Positions 1 through 6,283 are shown, counted from the stretch's first letter. The stretch: DNA of 9,718 nt from Oscillospiraceae bacterium (GCA_900757485.1 CAAEOA010000230.1:1-9718); one strand, 5' to 3'. A program made the numbers and translations. The notes: generated by a model not told the origin, from the sequence alone.

Positions 1-378
1 CGAGCCGCAGTTTTCGGCGTTTGTTACGGACAGATAGCGGTATGAGGTCTCGGACTTTATTTCGAGCAGAAAGTCAATATATATCGGCGGAGCAAAAGAC
101 GGATTTGTCGGGCAGCGGCGGAGTACCCTGACGCTGTAAAAAGGTCCCGCGAGGTTCGCCGATCCGATAATTTCATAATCATAATCGTAAAAGGACTTCG
201 CATTTTCGGTATTCGGCGATTTTTCGTAAATCCTGAACCGATACTGCGACAGGGATATGTCGGTGTCGTACTGCTCGATCACTTGCAGAAAAAATGCATC
301 ATTCGGGACAAAATCCGACTTTTCGCCGAGATTGAAGAGGGAAACTGCGAGCAGAATTATTACTAAGATTTTTCTCAT
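1..378 (-). CDS. Hypothetical secreted protein, 3' end beyond window
   Basis: An open frame runs from ATG at 376-378 to the left edge without a stop, giving 126 visible residues; the C-terminus lies outside the window. The start is supported by AAAGGAGG about 8 bases upstream. The N-terminus MRKILVIILLAVSLFNLG has two basic residues followed by a hydrophobic core, which looks like a signal peptide or N-terminal anchor. The rest is mixed polar/aromatic, with a YDYDYE stretch near residue 68 and no motif I recognise. It is the last gene seen in the minus-strand run, 51 bases after the stop of the first HExxH gene, so it may share that transcript. Function unknown; the coding call is well supported, the export call moderately. 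Confidence 0.75.
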   Translation of the reverse strand, partial: MRKILVIILLAVSLFNLGEKSDFVPNDAFFLQVIEQYDTDISLSQYRFRIYEKSPNTENAKSFYDYDYEIIGSANLAGPFYSVRVLRRCPTNPSFAPPIYIDFLLEIKSETSYRYLSVTNAENCGS

Positions 379-429
379 GAAATTTGCCTCCTTTGCTTTT
401 AGCGGAAGAATTGTTTGGGTGCGTCATTT

Positions 430-909
430 TTACGGGTGTTCTGTGGTTTCGGCATATTTACGGATTATTATGCTTGAACAAATGTACGCTTGAAGTTCCA
501 GATTACGAATAGGTTTATCAACTCCGTTTATCCATTGATAATAATGGGTCAACTCATGGGCTATTGTCCGCAGTGTTGCTGCAATTGCATCGTCTCTGCC
601 CCAACGAATGAGGTTTTTTGCATGATCGCCTGCGGCTACCCGAATGTATGGCTCGTCCGTGCGGTAATAGGGTTCGAAAAATGTTCCGGATACAAGATCA
701 CCGTCTTTTGCGGTAATGAATTCCGAGGACTTTATGTATATTACAACTCTGAAGGGAAAATAGTAATTTCTTCTGATCCATAGGATAAATCTTTTTATTG
801 ATTCTTTCAAATCCGTATCTATTCCGTGTTCGTAACGAACACGCAGCCCTCTTCGGACATCTGCATTACCGTAGAATTCTGTCCAATCGGTTCTGTCCCA
901 TAAAAACAT
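430..909 (-). CDS. Small HExxH putative metallopeptidase-like protein (paralogue 1)
   Basis: A 159-residue protein. I place the start at ATG 907-909 because AGGTGA lies 5 bases upstream and because the downstream paralogue aligns from this residue; the frame is open further upstream but that part has no counterpart. A zinc-protease-type HELTH motif sits at residues 118-122 (H118, E119, H122), followed by E138 in an ELQA motif, a plausible third zinc ligand. Other conserved blocks shared with the neighbour are RRGLR, PYIR and YYQWIN. The ExQA after HExxH is reminiscent of the ImmA/IrrE family, but no HTH or other IrrE landmark is present. There is no signal peptide. It is a diverged tandem duplicate of the gene at 1001-1540. 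Substrate and role are unknown; it may be an immunity-type or stress protein. Confidence 0.8.
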   Translation of the reverse strand: MFLWDRTDWTEFYGNADVRRGLRVRYEHGIDTDLKESIKRFILWIRRNYYFPFRVVIYIKSSEFITAKDGDLVSGTFFEPYYRTDEPYIRVAAGDHAKNLIRWGRDDAIAATLRTIAHELTHYYQWINGVDKPIRNLELQAYICSSIIIRKYAETTEHP

Positions 910-915
910 AACATT

Positions 916-967
916 CACCTGTGCTTTCTGTGGTTTCTGCCGGAGTGTGCTTTTTCGACGGTGCGGG
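916..967 (-). repeat. Conserved leader repeat, copy A
   Basis: This 52-base non-coding stretch ends in the RBS of the first HExxH gene. It matches 1547-1599, in front of the paralogue, with a handful of substitutions and one single-base indel. Cores shared by both copies include GAAAAAGCACACTCC on the minus strand. The indel would break any shared reading frame, so the conservation is not explained by a shared peptide. Confidence 0.75.
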
Positions 968-1000
968 ATTTTTGCTTGAAGCATGATTTGGGGACTCGGT

Positions 1001-1540
1001 TCACTCGTCCGATTGCGGATTCTCCTCCGAATAAGTGCTCTTTTTGTGGTATAGCCGTTCAAACATTTCCGGTTCGCACTCTTCAAAGAAATATTCGAGT
1101 ATTGCTCTGGCATATACAGTTGCTTGACGTTCTTCACCGATTTTGGTCAGCCGTATGTAGTTTATCCATTGAAAATAGTGAGTTAGTTCATGCGGTATGC
1201 ATAGTAAAGTATTCGCAATAGCGCGGTCCTTTCCCCATTTTTTCGTTATTTTTTCGTAATCCCCGAGCGCTATTCTTATATACGGTTCTTTGGAATGGTT
1301 ATAAGGACCGAAGAAGATGGCTGCACATTTATCGCCATCGGCGGCTCGAATGAATTCCCTGTTTTTGAAATAGATCGGAACACGCATCGGAAAATCCCAA
1401 TAATATTGCAGCCATTTGCACATTTCTTTGCAGTACGCTTTAATTTCAGGTGATACGTCCGGATCGAAGCGGGTGCGTAGTCCGCGTCGGCAATCCTCGG
1501 GTAAAACCTTTTTCCACCGTTCTGTTTGCCATATATCCAT
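1001..1540 (-). CDS. Small HExxH putative metallopeptidase-like protein (paralogue 2)
   Basis: A 179-residue paralogue of the gene at 430-909, with visibly related sequence over about 140 residues and an extra acidic tail ending ENPQSDE. HELTH is at residues 117-121 and a candidate third ligand, E137, lies in an ERQA motif at the same spacing as in the neighbour. Shared blocks include RRGLR (18-22), the KEPYIRI region, WGKDRAIANTL and HYFQWIN. I choose ATG 1538-1540 because it aligns with the paralogue's start. A GTG three codons upstream is also in frame. The RBS (AAGTGA) is weaker than that of paralogue 1 (AGGTGA). It has no signal peptide or membrane segment. It could be a minimal zinc hydrolase or a degenerate relative of ImmA/IrrE; activity cannot be judged from sequence alone. 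Confidence 0.8.
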   Translation of the reverse strand: MDIWQTERWKKVLPEDCRRGLRTRFDPDVSPEIKAYCKEMCKWLQYYWDFPMRVPIYFKNREFIRAADGDKCAAIFFGPYNHSKEPYIRIALGDYEKITKKWGKDRAIANTLLCIPHELTHYFQWINYIRLTKIGEERQATVYARAILEYFFEECEPEMFERLYHKKSTYSEENPQSDE

Positions 1541-1546
1541 AGTTAT

Positions 1547-1599
1547 CACTTGTACTTTCTGTGGCCTCTGCCGGGAGTGTGCTTTTTCGGAGGTGCGGG
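1547..1599 (-). repeat. Conserved leader repeat, copy B
   Basis: This is the second copy of the leader block described at 916-967, immediately upstream of paralogue 2 and carrying its RBS. The rest of the gap up to 1808 has no ORF I can support, no clear terminator and only a poor TATAAA-type promoter candidate. It may hold decayed sequence. Confidence 0.75.
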
Positions 1600-1808
1600 C
1601 ATTCCGTCTCGTCTGTTGTTACGGAGTACGCCGTTTTTCTTAATTTACGGACAGTGTCGGATGTATCGCCGTTGTTATACAACCGATTCTCCGGATTTTA
1701 TAACTGTCATCAAAGTTCGGCAACGATTTTGACGACTGAAAGAGCCGCGCTCGGCATGACGTAACCGTCTATGAGCGAGAGGGCAGTGCGGTATGGGCTT
1801 CGGAAAAA

Positions 1809-2219
1809 CTAAAGTATGAATTTCATGCTTTCGATGATCGAATCGCAGATTTTCACTTCTCTGTTTTTTCTTTCGCTCAGATATGTAGCAAATACGATTT
1901 TTGGATATTTGGCAACAACCCAAAGCTTGATAAACCAACCGTCGGATTCTGTCCCCGTCCCGGATAAAACCGTTTTGCCTTCTTTTGTCAGAAGTATCAG
2001 CGGAGAATGCATTTTTATATTGTTTTTGTCAATGAATTTTTTAGCGAATATACTTACATATTCATCGAGAAAAACCGAAGAATCCAATATGTTGAAAAAC
2101 GAGACTGTTACGGAACCGTTTCCGTCGGGATTGTATATCAGAAGATTGTCGTCATCTTCTTCCGCTGTCCAATTTTTTGGGAGCTCGTAACTCAGATAAT
2201 CTCCGTGCTTCAGAATCAT
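1809..2219 (-). CDS. Small cytosolic protein, Mog1/PsbP-like (DUF3805/DUF1795 type)
   Basis: A 136-residue protein starting at ATG 2217-2219 with AAGGAG nine bases upstream. It opens with SYELPKNWTAEEDDD and continues with a YNPDGNGSVTVSF strand, then FAKKFID near residue 60 and a WFIKLWVVAKYPKIVFATY block, ending in a helix SIIESMKFIL. This pattern (a strand entering an 'elp..W' turn, a central helix, paired strands, a final helix) is typical of the Mog1/PsbP-like fold, known to me under names such as DUF3805 and DUF1795, some of which act as immunity proteins. There is no signal peptide, catalytic motif or cysteine cluster. It lies in the minus-strand array of unrelated small proteins. The family assignment is from memory of sequence style and is tentative; the coding call is strong. 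Confidence 0.8.
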   Translation of the reverse strand: MILKHGDYLSYELPKNWTAEEDDDNLLIYNPDGNGSVTVSFFNILDSSVFLDEYVSIFAKKFIDKNNIKMHSPLILLTKEGKTVLSGTGTESDGWFIKLWVVAKYPKIVFATYLSERKNREVKICDSIIESMKFIL

Positions 2220-2327
2220 GTATTTCTTCTCCTTGCAGTAGTATAATCTTGTCTGCGGACAAAAGAGTGTTCGGCTTGCGGCGGTGTGATCTGACGGCGC
2301 TCCGGATGAAAAAGTACGCTTTTCGAA

Positions 2328-2774
2328 CTATTCCCAACAGTATCTGATTTCGGAGAACGTGTTGGTTTCTATGACCCCGAGCGTGCTGAGAGACCGTCCC
2401 TCGTAAGGAAAAAACGCTCCGCGAAAATGGATAAGACAACTGTCATAGGTTTCAGTGAATATTTCCAACGAATGATTTGCGGAAATCATATTGCCGAGTT
2501 CCTCCAAAGAAACGGGGATTCCTTTCAGAACAGCTCCTTTTTTAGTCGCCCGCCGTTTGATTACATAACAACTGAAATCGTCCGGAGCGCATCCCGTGAT
2601 TTCGGCATATCCCGGAGACACTCTTGTCATTGTCCCATGTTCGATCAAATCAAATCCTTCATCGAACATAAGGAACACTGAATTTTCCGTGCACTGGATT
2701 TTTGTTATTCTTCGGTCGTGCAGGCTTATGAAAGGTTCGGAAACCGATTGAAAATTTTTGATAAGTGTTTTCAT
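2328..2774 (-). CDS. Hypothetical small protein (immunity-like)
   Basis: A 148-residue protein from ATG 2772-2774, with GAGG eight bases upstream. It starts with a helix and then LHDRRITKIQ, FLMFDEGFDLIE, a GYAEITGCAPDDFSCYVIKR block (residues about 54-73), a helix around LEELGNMI, and ends with a strand-rich LIHFRGAFFPYEGRSL region and the terminal YCWE. The alternation suggests a compact alpha/beta single-domain protein. No catalytic motif, signal peptide or membrane segment is visible. I recognise the type as one that recurs among orphan small genes near toxin/immunity loci in Firmicutes, but cannot name a family. A 108-base gap separates it from the next gene. Confidence 0.78.
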   Translation of the reverse strand: MKTLIKNFQSVSEPFISLHDRRITKIQCTENSVFLMFDEGFDLIEHGTMTRVSPGYAEITGCAPDDFSCYVIKRRATKKGAVLKGIPVSLEELGNMISANHSLEIFTETYDSCLIHFRGAFFPYEGRSLSTLGVIETNTFSEIRYCWE

Positions 2775-2816
2775 TTTGTGACCTCACTTTGCAGACTCGG
2801 AATGCGCTTTGCCGTT

Positions 2817-3245
2817 TTATTCGCTGCATATACGGTTAGGGTAACATACCAAATGCTCTTCTCCCGAGTCAACCTTAATAAATCGCCACTGCTCTGTATT
2901 GTGTGATGCTGCATCGACTATGATCTCCATAACGGTACCATCCGAAAAGTTTATGCTTACATCGCCGCACTTTTGCACGAAAACATCCCGGATTTTTGTG
3001 TTTTTATTCTCGGCAATATTTTCGTTTATAATTTCGGAAATCGTATTGCTTCCGGAATCTGACGAGGAATAGTAAATATCTCCGGACGAAGCGATAATTG
3101 TGCCGTTGTCCGTTAAGCGGCACAGACACTGTATATGAAGCTGATATTCGTGTCTTTCCTTGACAAAGGAAAGACACAGCATGTCCAAACACCAAAATGA
3201 ATCGAACAGCACGGCTCCTGTCAGAATGCTTTTTATATCAAACAT
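2817..3245 (-). CDS. Small beta-rich protein, DUF6188-like, possible immunity protein
   Basis: A 142-residue protein. I choose ATG 3243-3245 because AAAGGAG precedes it at good spacing; the frame stays open upstream into the previous gene but has no RBS there. The order of elements is an N-terminal 'DIKSILTGAVLFDSFWCLDMLCLSF' type strand pair (residues 3-27), a YQLHIQCLCRLT strand, a SSGDIYYSSSD loop near residues 53-63, and a C-terminal INFSDGTVMEIIV and EQWRFIKVDSGEEHLVCYP region. This matches the layout I know from DUF6188-type proteins, small beta-barrel proteins often found beside toxins. It has no signal peptide. The gene contains a perfect 12-bp inverted repeat at 3150-3177. The family call is tentative. 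Confidence 0.78.
   Translation of the reverse strand: MFDIKSILTGAVLFDSFWCLDMLCLSFVKERHEYQLHIQCLCRLTDNGTIIASSGDIYYSSSDSGSNTISEIINENIAENKNTKIRDVFVQKCGDVSINFSDGTVMEIIVDAASHNTEQWRFIKVDSGEEHLVCYPNRICSE
3150..3177 (-). repeat. Perfect 12-bp inverted repeat inside a coding sequence
   Basis: GTGTCTTTCCTT (3150-3161) and AAGGAAAGACAC (3166-3177) are exact reverse complements around a 4-base loop, GACA. It lies in frame within the gene at 2817-3245 and encodes the LCLSFVKERHE segment. No T-run follows on the coding strand, so it does not look like a terminator. Confidence 0.8.
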
Positions 3246-3286
3246 ACCGTTCTCCTTTTTCGATTTTCGACAGCTTTTGAAATATG

Positions 3287-4018
3287 TTACGTTTTCTCCG
3301 CTTTTCGGCGGATATTGAAAGAAGTGTTTTTTATGACAGTTAACGCCGGGATAGCAATAAAAACGCCAATGCCGAATATCCATGTGATGTATTTTCCGAG
3401 TTGAAATCGGTTCACATCGTAGATAACGGTTTTGTTGCCGTCGGCATCCGTGACAGTGAGCTGGGAGTATGAAACAGCTACTAAATTCAATATTCCCATG
3501 TTGTTCCTGATGGTGTATTCGGTATCATCAACGGTTCTTTTTCTTATAAAAACGCTTTTCCGCCAATATGCATCGTTTTCAAGGGTGTTTTCTATTTTTT
3601 TGATTTCGAGAATATTTCCCCGATCATCAATCAAAATTGCAGCATCACTGAGAACAAGATAAATTATTATATTTTTATTATCCCACTGCACACCAAATCT
3701 TTGCCTGCATTTGAACTCATAACCATATTGAAATTTTCCGGCAGAATCGTAAATATATATTTTTCTGTGATCGCTGTCACCGGAGGTTCCTTTGATTCCC
3801 AACGCTATCATTCCATCGTTACTTATGTCAAAGCAAGTAATTCCTTCTTTTTGATCATCTTCCGACACCAAAGATAATTCAATATTTTCGGCAATGCTTC
3901 TTTTAAATTTTTCGGTTGGCTCCACCGTTGAAAAACCACTATTCATTGCATGAACACGGAGGGATGCACCGAAAATAGATAAGCACAAAACAAATACAGA
4001 TATAATTCTTCGTTTCAT
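3287..4018 (-). CDS. Signal-peptide protein with C-terminal membrane anchor
   Basis: A 243-residue protein. The N-terminus MKRRIISVFVLCLSIFGA and the following SLRVHA form a clear Sec-type signal peptide, with cleavage likely near residue 24. A central extracytoplasmic region, about residues 25-205, contains repeated strand-turn elements (CFDISNDGMIALGI, KIYIYDSAGKFQYGY, AILIDDRGNILEI) reminiscent of beta-propeller or YncE-like blades. A single membrane segment (about 213-230, ITWIFGIGVFIAIPALTV) is followed by a basic tail NIRRKAEKT. So it is predicted as type I, mostly outside the cell. I use ATG 4016-4018 because the signal peptide begins there; GTG at 4030 is an alternative. GGAG lies about 11 bases upstream. 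Function unknown; proteins of this build recur in clostridial variable regions. Confidence 0.8.
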   Translation of the reverse strand: MKRRIISVFVLCLSIFGASLRVHAMNSGFSTVEPTEKFKRSIAENIELSLVSEDDQKEGITCFDISNDGMIALGIKGTSGDSDHRKIYIYDSAGKFQYGYEFKCRQRFGVQWDNKNIIIYLVLSDAAILIDDRGNILEIKKIENTLENDAYWRKSVFIRKRTVDDTEYTIRNNMGILNLVAVSYSQLTVTDADGNKTVIYDVNRFQLGKYITWIFGIGVFIAIPALTVIKNTSFNIRRKAEKT

Positions 4019-4033
4019 AATACTTACCACTCC

Positions 4034-4042
4034 ATTATATCA
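4034..4042 (-). promoter_or_regulatory. Extended -10 element upstream of the signal-peptide gene
   Basis: On the minus strand TGATATAAT reads as a perfect extended -10 (TGn-TATAAT, with TATAAT at 4039-4034). No good -35 lies at the expected distance. A TTGACA occurs further upstream at 4088-4083. If it is used, transcription would start only about 9 bases before the ATG, so the leader would be unusually short. Confidence 0.4.
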
Positions 4043-4105
4043 CGGTATATTTTTTCTTGAAATACCGCAGTGTTGGCTTGCCTGTCAACGGCAATTTTGT
4101 ACCGC

Positions 4106-4539
4106 CTACTTGTTTTTATTTACAAACCAGCGTTTATAGGTCTTGTCTCGGTCGCGTGAGCTTGCGAACAGCAGCATAATGATGATCCAAATAGAATCAA
4201 AAATGCACGCAGTTTTGGCGGTCATTTCACCAAGGTGATTGTCAAATCCTACATAATTAGAAATGACGGATATAAGCAGACAGACAGGATAACTGATTAA
4301 AACGATAAAATAAAACACAAGAAAAGGTTTTGGCAGACATTCTCTGAATCCGCTGAAAAGCAGCCGACTGTAAAACGGATGTTTCTTTTTTCTTTTTTAT
4401 ATTTTTTCGTTCCGAAAAGCCACTCCAATGCGCCTGCCAAAAAAGAATAAAGATATAGCAGGAAAAAACCTCGTACAACGCCAAGATAGATAATTTGGCT
4501 TCGAAGATCTTCAAACAAGATGTTGTTCTCAATATCCAT
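4106..4539 (-). pseudogene. Polytopic membrane protein, one frameshift (pseudogene or sequencing error)
   Basis: ATG 4537-4539, preceded by GGAG, opens MDIENNILFEDLRSQ and continues through a hydrophobic segment to GTKKYKKEK. In that frame the sequence then becomes implausible and stops at 4297. The -1 frame carries on sensibly from KKKHPFYSRLLFSGF through two or three more hydrophobic segments (FLVFYFIVLISYPVCLLI, the DSIWIIIMLLFASS region) to the stop at 4106-4108. The switch falls in the run of A's (6 A, G, 6 A, G) on the minus strand at about 4380-4398. Adding one A restores a 144-residue protein with about four membrane helices. It starts 6 bases after the end of the restored upstream gene, so the pair is probably translationally coupled. 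Function unknown. Confidence 0.7.
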
Positions 4540-4545
4540 TACTTT

Positions 4546-5269
4546 TTACTCCGAGTTTGGGATTGCGGAAACGATCCGTTTTTTGTTTCCGCCGATCAAA
4601 ATGACGGCTCGGGGCTTCGGGTCTGCGGTAAAAATTTCGGGACAAAGGTATCCCTCACCAATGCGTTCCTGTATTTCAAAAGGTAAAAGGAATGCTTCCA
4701 TGTGCTGATTTGCCCCGGATTTGTAATACAGATATTCTCATCTGAGATAAACGTACCTGCGCGATTGTGGTAATCAAGATTGTATAACGGTTTGTAAACG
4801 TCAATTATGCGAAATCTGCTTTTTTTCAAGAGGCTTCCGGAATCAAACCATGCGGCGGTATAAAGCTTTGCACCGAATACATCCTCTTTGCTTTTCGGAA
4901 TCGATTCGAGTTCATCAGAAACGGCGATAAGAAAATACTCTGAAAGAAGAATCTCCAAGACAACGGCACCGTAAATTTTTCCGCTGTCTCTGTACCATAC
5001 GACCTCACCCTTTGAGAGAAACATTTCTTTCGTTATTTGGCACGGCGGATTCAACGGTTTTCGGTTTTTACTCTTCAGCTTTGCGAAGAATTTATCGAGT
5101 TCTTCGCTTCTCTTTTCTATCATAGAATCGGAAGCACCGCAGTCTTTCCAATAAAGCAAATCTGTTTTTCTTAACGCGACAGCTTCATCGTATAATTCTT
5201 TTGACAGCTTGCCGTAGCCTGACCGATAGGCGTAAAATCGAAGTCAAAATTGTTGTTCCTTTCGTCCAT
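4546..5269 (-). pseudogene. Small soluble protein, two frameshifts (Imm26-like?)
   Basis: ATG 5267-5269 has a GGTGGTGAG RBS and opens MDERNNNFDFDF. That frame stops after 32 codons, but the -1 frame continues with YRSGYGKLSKELYDEAVALR and the long open region MIEKRSEELDKFFAKLK. Near 4718-4721 a second -1 shift at a GGGG run leads into NQHMEAFLLPFEIQERIGEG and a C-terminus ending IVSAIPNSE, stop at 4546-4548. Without it the frame ends in an unconvincing tail at 4596. Adding one base at each site (for example T at the TTTT run near 5234-5237, G at the GGGG run) restores exactly 242 codons. The downstream frame taken alone would have to start at a TTG near 5159 with no RBS. The region with GEVVWYRDSGKIYGAVVLE recalls Imm26-type immunity proteins, but weakly. 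It is either a decayed gene or base-calling errors. Confidence 0.7.
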
Positions 5270-5306
5270 AAGCTCACCACCTATTCTCTGAAAATCTTAC
5301 TCTTAT

Positions 5307-5335
5307 ATTTTACAGAGATGTGGCTTCTGATTAAA
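5307..5335 (-). promoter_or_regulatory. Candidate promoter for the leftward gene run
   Basis: On the minus strand TTTAAT (5335-5330) and TAAAAT (5312-5307) are separated by 17 bases. Transcription would start near 5300, leaving a leader of about 30 bases that carries the GGTGGTGAG RBS of the gene starting at 5269. The -35 is imperfect, so confidence is moderate. It is divergent from the promoter at 5406-5434. Confidence 0.45.
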
Positions 5336-5343
5336 CGATGTGA

Positions 5344-5381
5344 AATCTCTCTTAATAGGATATATAATCTCTTGTTACAGG
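5344..5381 (+). repeat. Pair of imperfect direct repeats, 22-bp spacing
   Basis: AATCTCTCTTAATAGG (5344-5359) and AATCTCTTGTTACAGG (5366-5381) match at 12 of 16 positions and start 22 bases apart, about two helical turns. They lie just upstream of the -35 of the response-regulator promoter, where an OmpR-family activator could bind as tandem dimers. No binding site consensus was matched. Confidence 0.4.
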
Positions 5382-5405
5382 GCGTAAAAATTCATATTTG
5401 CAGAC

Positions 5406-5434
5406 TTGTATTCTTCGGACAAACGAAGTATACT
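5406..5434 (+). promoter_or_regulatory. Promoter of the HTH/response-regulator operon, with overlapping operator
   Basis: TTGTAT (5406-5411) and TATACT (5429-5434) are separated by 17 bases, a good sigma-A promoter starting near 5441. A near-perfect inverted repeat covers it: GTATTCTTCG (5408-5417) and CGAAGTATAC (5424-5433), 9 of 10 pairs, 6-base centre. The symmetry fills the -35/-10 spacer and reaches into both hexamers, so a bound dimer would directly compete with or reshape RNA polymerase binding. The adjacent 67-residue HTH protein is the obvious candidate ligand. Confidence 0.7.
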
Positions 5435-5456
5435 TTATAAGTGTTGGAGGTGTGAT

Positions 5457-5660
5457 ATGGACTATATGACCACAAAGGAAGTTGCTGTAAAATGGAAGAT
5501 TTCAGATAGACGAGTATTGCAATATTGCAATGATGGACGAATTGACGGGGCAGAAAAGATGGGCAATACTTGGCTCATTCCTAAAAATGCCAAGAAGCCT
5601 GAGGATGGACGTTTTAAGCATAATTCATCAAAGAAGCAAAAGGAGGATATAACTTCGTGA
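5457..5660 (+). CDS. Small excisionase/MerR-type helix-turn-helix protein
   Basis: A 67-residue protein. I choose ATG 5457-5459 because GGAGG (5446-5450) lies 6 bases upstream; an earlier in-frame ATG at 5406 overlaps the promoter. The sequence MTTKEVAVKWKISDRRVLQYCN followed by GRIDGAEKMGNTWLIPKNAKKP is the standard winged-helix layout of the excisionase/HTH_17 family: helix-turn-helix at residues 4-25, wing at about 28-45, then a lysine-rich tail. It likely acts as a DNA-binding regulator or architectural factor in the cytoplasm. Its stop overlaps the GTG start of the response regulator (GTGA), so the two are translationally coupled. Such pairs are common at the head of two-component cassettes in clostridial mobile elements. 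It may bind the palindrome in its own promoter. No gene symbol is justified. Confidence 0.85.
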   Translation: MDYMTTKEVAVKWKISDRRVLQYCNDGRIDGAEKMGNTWLIPKNAKKPEDGRFKHNSSKKQKEDITS

Positions 5661-6283
5661 CAGATTATAAAATTATGATTGTCGATGATGAGCCAGATAT
5701 TTTAGACTTACTTGAAAAAGCTCTTAACATAGAAGGGTATTACAACATTATCAAAATTAACAATGGATTTACTGCGGTGGATGTGTGTAAAAAAACACAG
5801 CCAGATGTTATCGTATTAGATGTTATGCTCCCTGACATTAGTGGGTATGAGGTGTGCAAGCAAATTCGAGCATTTTCACATTGTCCGATTTTATTTTTAT
5901 CATCCAAGAATGATGAATTAGATAAAATACTTGGTTTGTCTGTTGGCGGTGATGACTATGTGACAAAGCCATTCAGTCCAAAAGAAATTGCTTATAGAGT
6001 AAAAGCACAATTACGCCGTGCTGAGTACAAGCATACATCATCTGAAAATTATTCTGTTAAAATTGGCGATTTGATGATAGATACTGAAGGTTGCAAAGTG
6101 ATGAAAGGCAATAGCACTATTGAATTAACAGCACGAGAATTTGAAATACTGAAATATCTGGCAGAAAACAAAGGTAGAGTAATTAGCCGCGAACGCTTAT
6201 ATGAAGCAATTTGGGGCGAAGATAGTTTCGGATGTGATAATACAATAAAAGGTCGCGCTGTTTCGGCTTCAGGCAGCTTATAG
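5657..6283 (+). CDS. OmpR/VanR-type response regulator, truncated at the C-terminus
   Basis: GTG start at 5657-5659 with AGGAGG at 5641-5646. The receiver domain spans residues 1-120 with all key residues: D10, D11, phospho-acceptor D55 (VLDVMLPDISG), S82 as the switch residue and K104 (TKPF). A linker leads to a winged-helix output domain (about 130-197: ELTAREFEILKYLAENKGRVISRE and IWGEDSFGCDNTI). There the family normally continues with the recognition helix and wing ending in a GxGYxF motif. Instead 11 unrelated residues (KGRAVSASGSL) follow to the stop. So it is about 30 residues short of the usual 225-235 and lacks the DNA-reading helix. No histidine kinase follows. The break is at about 6247, where a second truncated gene starts on the other strand. 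Probably non-functional as a transcription factor. Confidence 0.85.
   Translation: MTDYKIMIVDDEPDILDLLEKALNIEGYYNIIKINNGFTAVDVCKKTQPDVIVLDVMLPDISGYEVCKQIRAFSHCPILFLSSKNDELDKILGLSVGGDDYVTKPFSPKEIAYRVKAQLRRAEYKHTSSENYSVKIGDLMIDTEGCKVMKGNSTIELTAREFEILKYLAENKGRVISRERLYEAIWGEDSFGCDNTIKGRAVSASGSL

Noticed and set aside
1446..1682. 78-codon minus-strand frame overlapping the leader and start of paralogue 2
   Set aside because: It overlaps the well-supported HExxH gene out of frame, and the matching leader of paralogue 1 does not keep the same frame because of an indel.
2220..2327. Possible terminator or promoter in the gap between two small genes
   Set aside because: The only hairpin right after the stop is an A/T stem of five pairs, and the TATACT near 2240 lacks a fitting -35; too weak to call.
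4106..5269. Programmed -1 ribosomal frameshifting as the cause of the split frames
   Set aside because: The A-runs are not in the X-XXY-YYZ phase needed for canonical slippage, the other two sites have no slippery heptamer, and three such sites in two small genes would be unprecedented. Base loss is simpler.
5457..6283. A vancomycin-resistance vanR/vanG-type cluster
   Set aside because: The regulator is VanR-like only at family level; no kinase, ligase or other resistance gene is present, and the small HTH protein is not of the VanU (XRE) type.
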